From Sorex araneus (Eukaryota; Chordata; Mammalia; Eulipotyphla; Soricidae), in the NCBI RefSeq assembly GCF_027595985.1, contig NC_073306.1, forward strand, positions 194,139,000-194,202,999: a DNA stretch of 64,000 nucleotides, read 5' to 3'. Shown here piece after piece: positions 62,590 through 64,000 of this stretch (positions are counted from its first letter, which is position 1; each line of letters starts with the position of its first letter). A program made the translations under genes and the position numbers. A model generated the notes under the pieces. The model ran no database searches and was not told the DNA's origin. It saw only the letters and a program-made list of their open reading frames with translations.

Positions 62590-64000
62590 TTATGTAATGG
62601 TGTTAAATAATAGATAGTTTCATTTTTTGGTACATAGCTACCCAGTTTTCCCAGATTCACTTGATTGAGGAGGTTTAACTTATTTTTCCTCACTAGGAAT
62701 TAGCAAGCACAATAAACCTTAGGAGAAAGAAGTAAAACATTTTTGCCTAAAGTGTAAAAAAATGGAGAGTGTGAATACATCACCAGTTATGAGGCAAGAA
62801 ACTACCTTTAACATTTAGCTCAGGATAATTAAGAATGCTCAGTATATAATGAGTTAATAGCTAGTCTCCAGTGGACTATGAAGAATATGGAGACTGAATA
62901 TTCTATAGTTCAGTTTCAACAAAAGTTCTGCTCTACTGTAAGTGGTGGTATACAATCAGTTCTTGAACATTACTCATATCTTGGTAAGAAGCCCATAATT
63001 AATTCTTAGTGATATTTTTGCTATATATTTACTATAACTCTTGGTATTTATTAAAATATATTAAAGTTTCAGTACTAATAGGTAATATTAATTTGATTAT
63101 GAGTTATGAAACATCAAATGTAAATTATGGCAGCATTTGTTGATAATTCTTTTTTTGTACTTTAATACTTCTGATTAATATTTTCTACTTTTCATAAATA
63201 CTTGCCATAAAATAAAAACATTAAAAGCATAAATATTAAAATGTAAACATTAAGTCATTATTGCTTCTCTTTATAAAATAACTCAAACTGATAAAATTTT
63301 AGTATCTGTTGAAATTAATGTATACCGTTCAACTTGCCAACATCTCTAAAACTTGGTCACAGTCCACAGTCCAAATCATAAGTACCATTTTTAGGAATTG
63401 ATGACAGAACAGATCATGGTATAGAAAAAATGCAGCGCATTTTCAATAGCTCTACATGTTTGTGAGCACAAAAACTATTTTTCAGTGTCACTTACATTTC
63501 AGTTGAGACAAGTGACTTAGTTCTCATAGACTTTGAGGGAAATGAACCATTCCTTCACCCAACAAAACTTCACTTTCTCTTTCTTTGACCCCCTCAGTCA
63601 TTTCAAATTCAATAACAATAAATTAACTGTTTTGCCTTGTTCTGAAGTAAATTTGTTTATCTTTTGTATTTTTTATGTTTTTATTATTCTATAAACTAAG
63701 CACATTCATCATAAATTTGACTATTATTTTAATTTCTTATTTGTCTCCAACTTTTCCAAATTTATTGGCACACAGATTTTTATTAATAATTAATTTTTAT
63801 TAATTATTCATTAAAGTATCTCTGGGAAAAATAGCTTATCCCTAAACTATCTTATTCGTTAAGTCTATAAATCTCTAGAATCAGTGGTCAAATTCTAGAT
63901 CTGTCTTTTTGATCAGTCTGGCTTTAAAAAATCATTAATATGTTTCAATTTCCTCATCTCAAAATATAGATAATTATTGGTATAATTTATAGGGCCTTTA
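62590..64000. other. AT-rich flank, no gene seen
   Basis: No exon of SULT1E1, the expected next gene, and no repeat could be recognised before the window end. Confidence 0.45.

Noticed and set aside
62590-64000. 3' exons of SULT1E1
   Set aside because: I searched the minus strand for the GDWKN...FTVA and FRTEI signatures and did not find them.

Overview
This is a stretch of mammalian nuclear DNA, most probably from a shrew (Sorex or a close relative). The species call rests on repeats. Dozens of copies of a tRNA-derived SINE with a conserved head (A-box-like and B-box-like motifs, the latter ggttcgattcc) and two alternative 3' bodies are scattered on both strands. They resemble the SOR SINEs described from shrews. 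AT-rich introns, L1 remnants of several ages, solo LTRs and a processed ribosomal-protein pseudogene complete a typical mammalian picture. There are no prokaryotic features and no CRISPR array.

The only functional protein-coding genes I can support are two cytosolic sulfotransferases, both on the minus strand. SULT1B1 has seven coding exons between 26890 and 37486 and encodes 296 aa. SULT1D1 has seven coding exons between 45521 and 61374 and encodes 295 aa. Every exon is open, every intron is GT-AG, the phases match across all junctions, and the PAPS-binding and catalytic residues are present in both. The arrangement fits the SULT1B1-SULT1D1-SULT1E1 cluster of other mammals (known in human next to the UGT2 genes). 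SULT1D1 is a pseudogene in human but is known to be active in mouse, and here it looks intact.

Layout: 1-26.9 kb is intergenic (downstream of SULT1B1) and repeat-rich. It holds a composite retroposon cut by the window edge, an old solo LTR (6.5-7.6 kb), an old L1 (8.4-10.2 kb), a pair of 0.5-kb inverted arms (10.4 and 12.4 kb), an RPS11 retropseudogene (15.1-15.6 kb) and a second composite retroposon (24.6-25.3 kb). 26.9-37.5 kb is SULT1B1, with a solo LTR in intron 5. 37.5-45.5 kb lies between the genes and contains a second LTR of the same family. 45.5-61.4 kb is SULT1D1, whose large intron 5 is filled by an antisense L1 broken up by later insertions, including a third composite retroposon. 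61.4-64 kb is the upstream flank and contains one SINE.

Both enzymes transfer the sulfonate group of PAPS to small phenolic or amine acceptors in the cytosol (phase II conjugation and hormone or monoamine inactivation). They are paralogues from tandem duplication and share exon boundaries. The most interesting non-genic signals are the composite ~0.7-kb retroposon (unique 5' part joined to a SINE-derived 3' part, with an internal repeated segment), the inverted-repeat pair at 10.4/12.4 kb, and the modular SINE system. All sequence comparisons were made by eye, so identities and edges are approximate.
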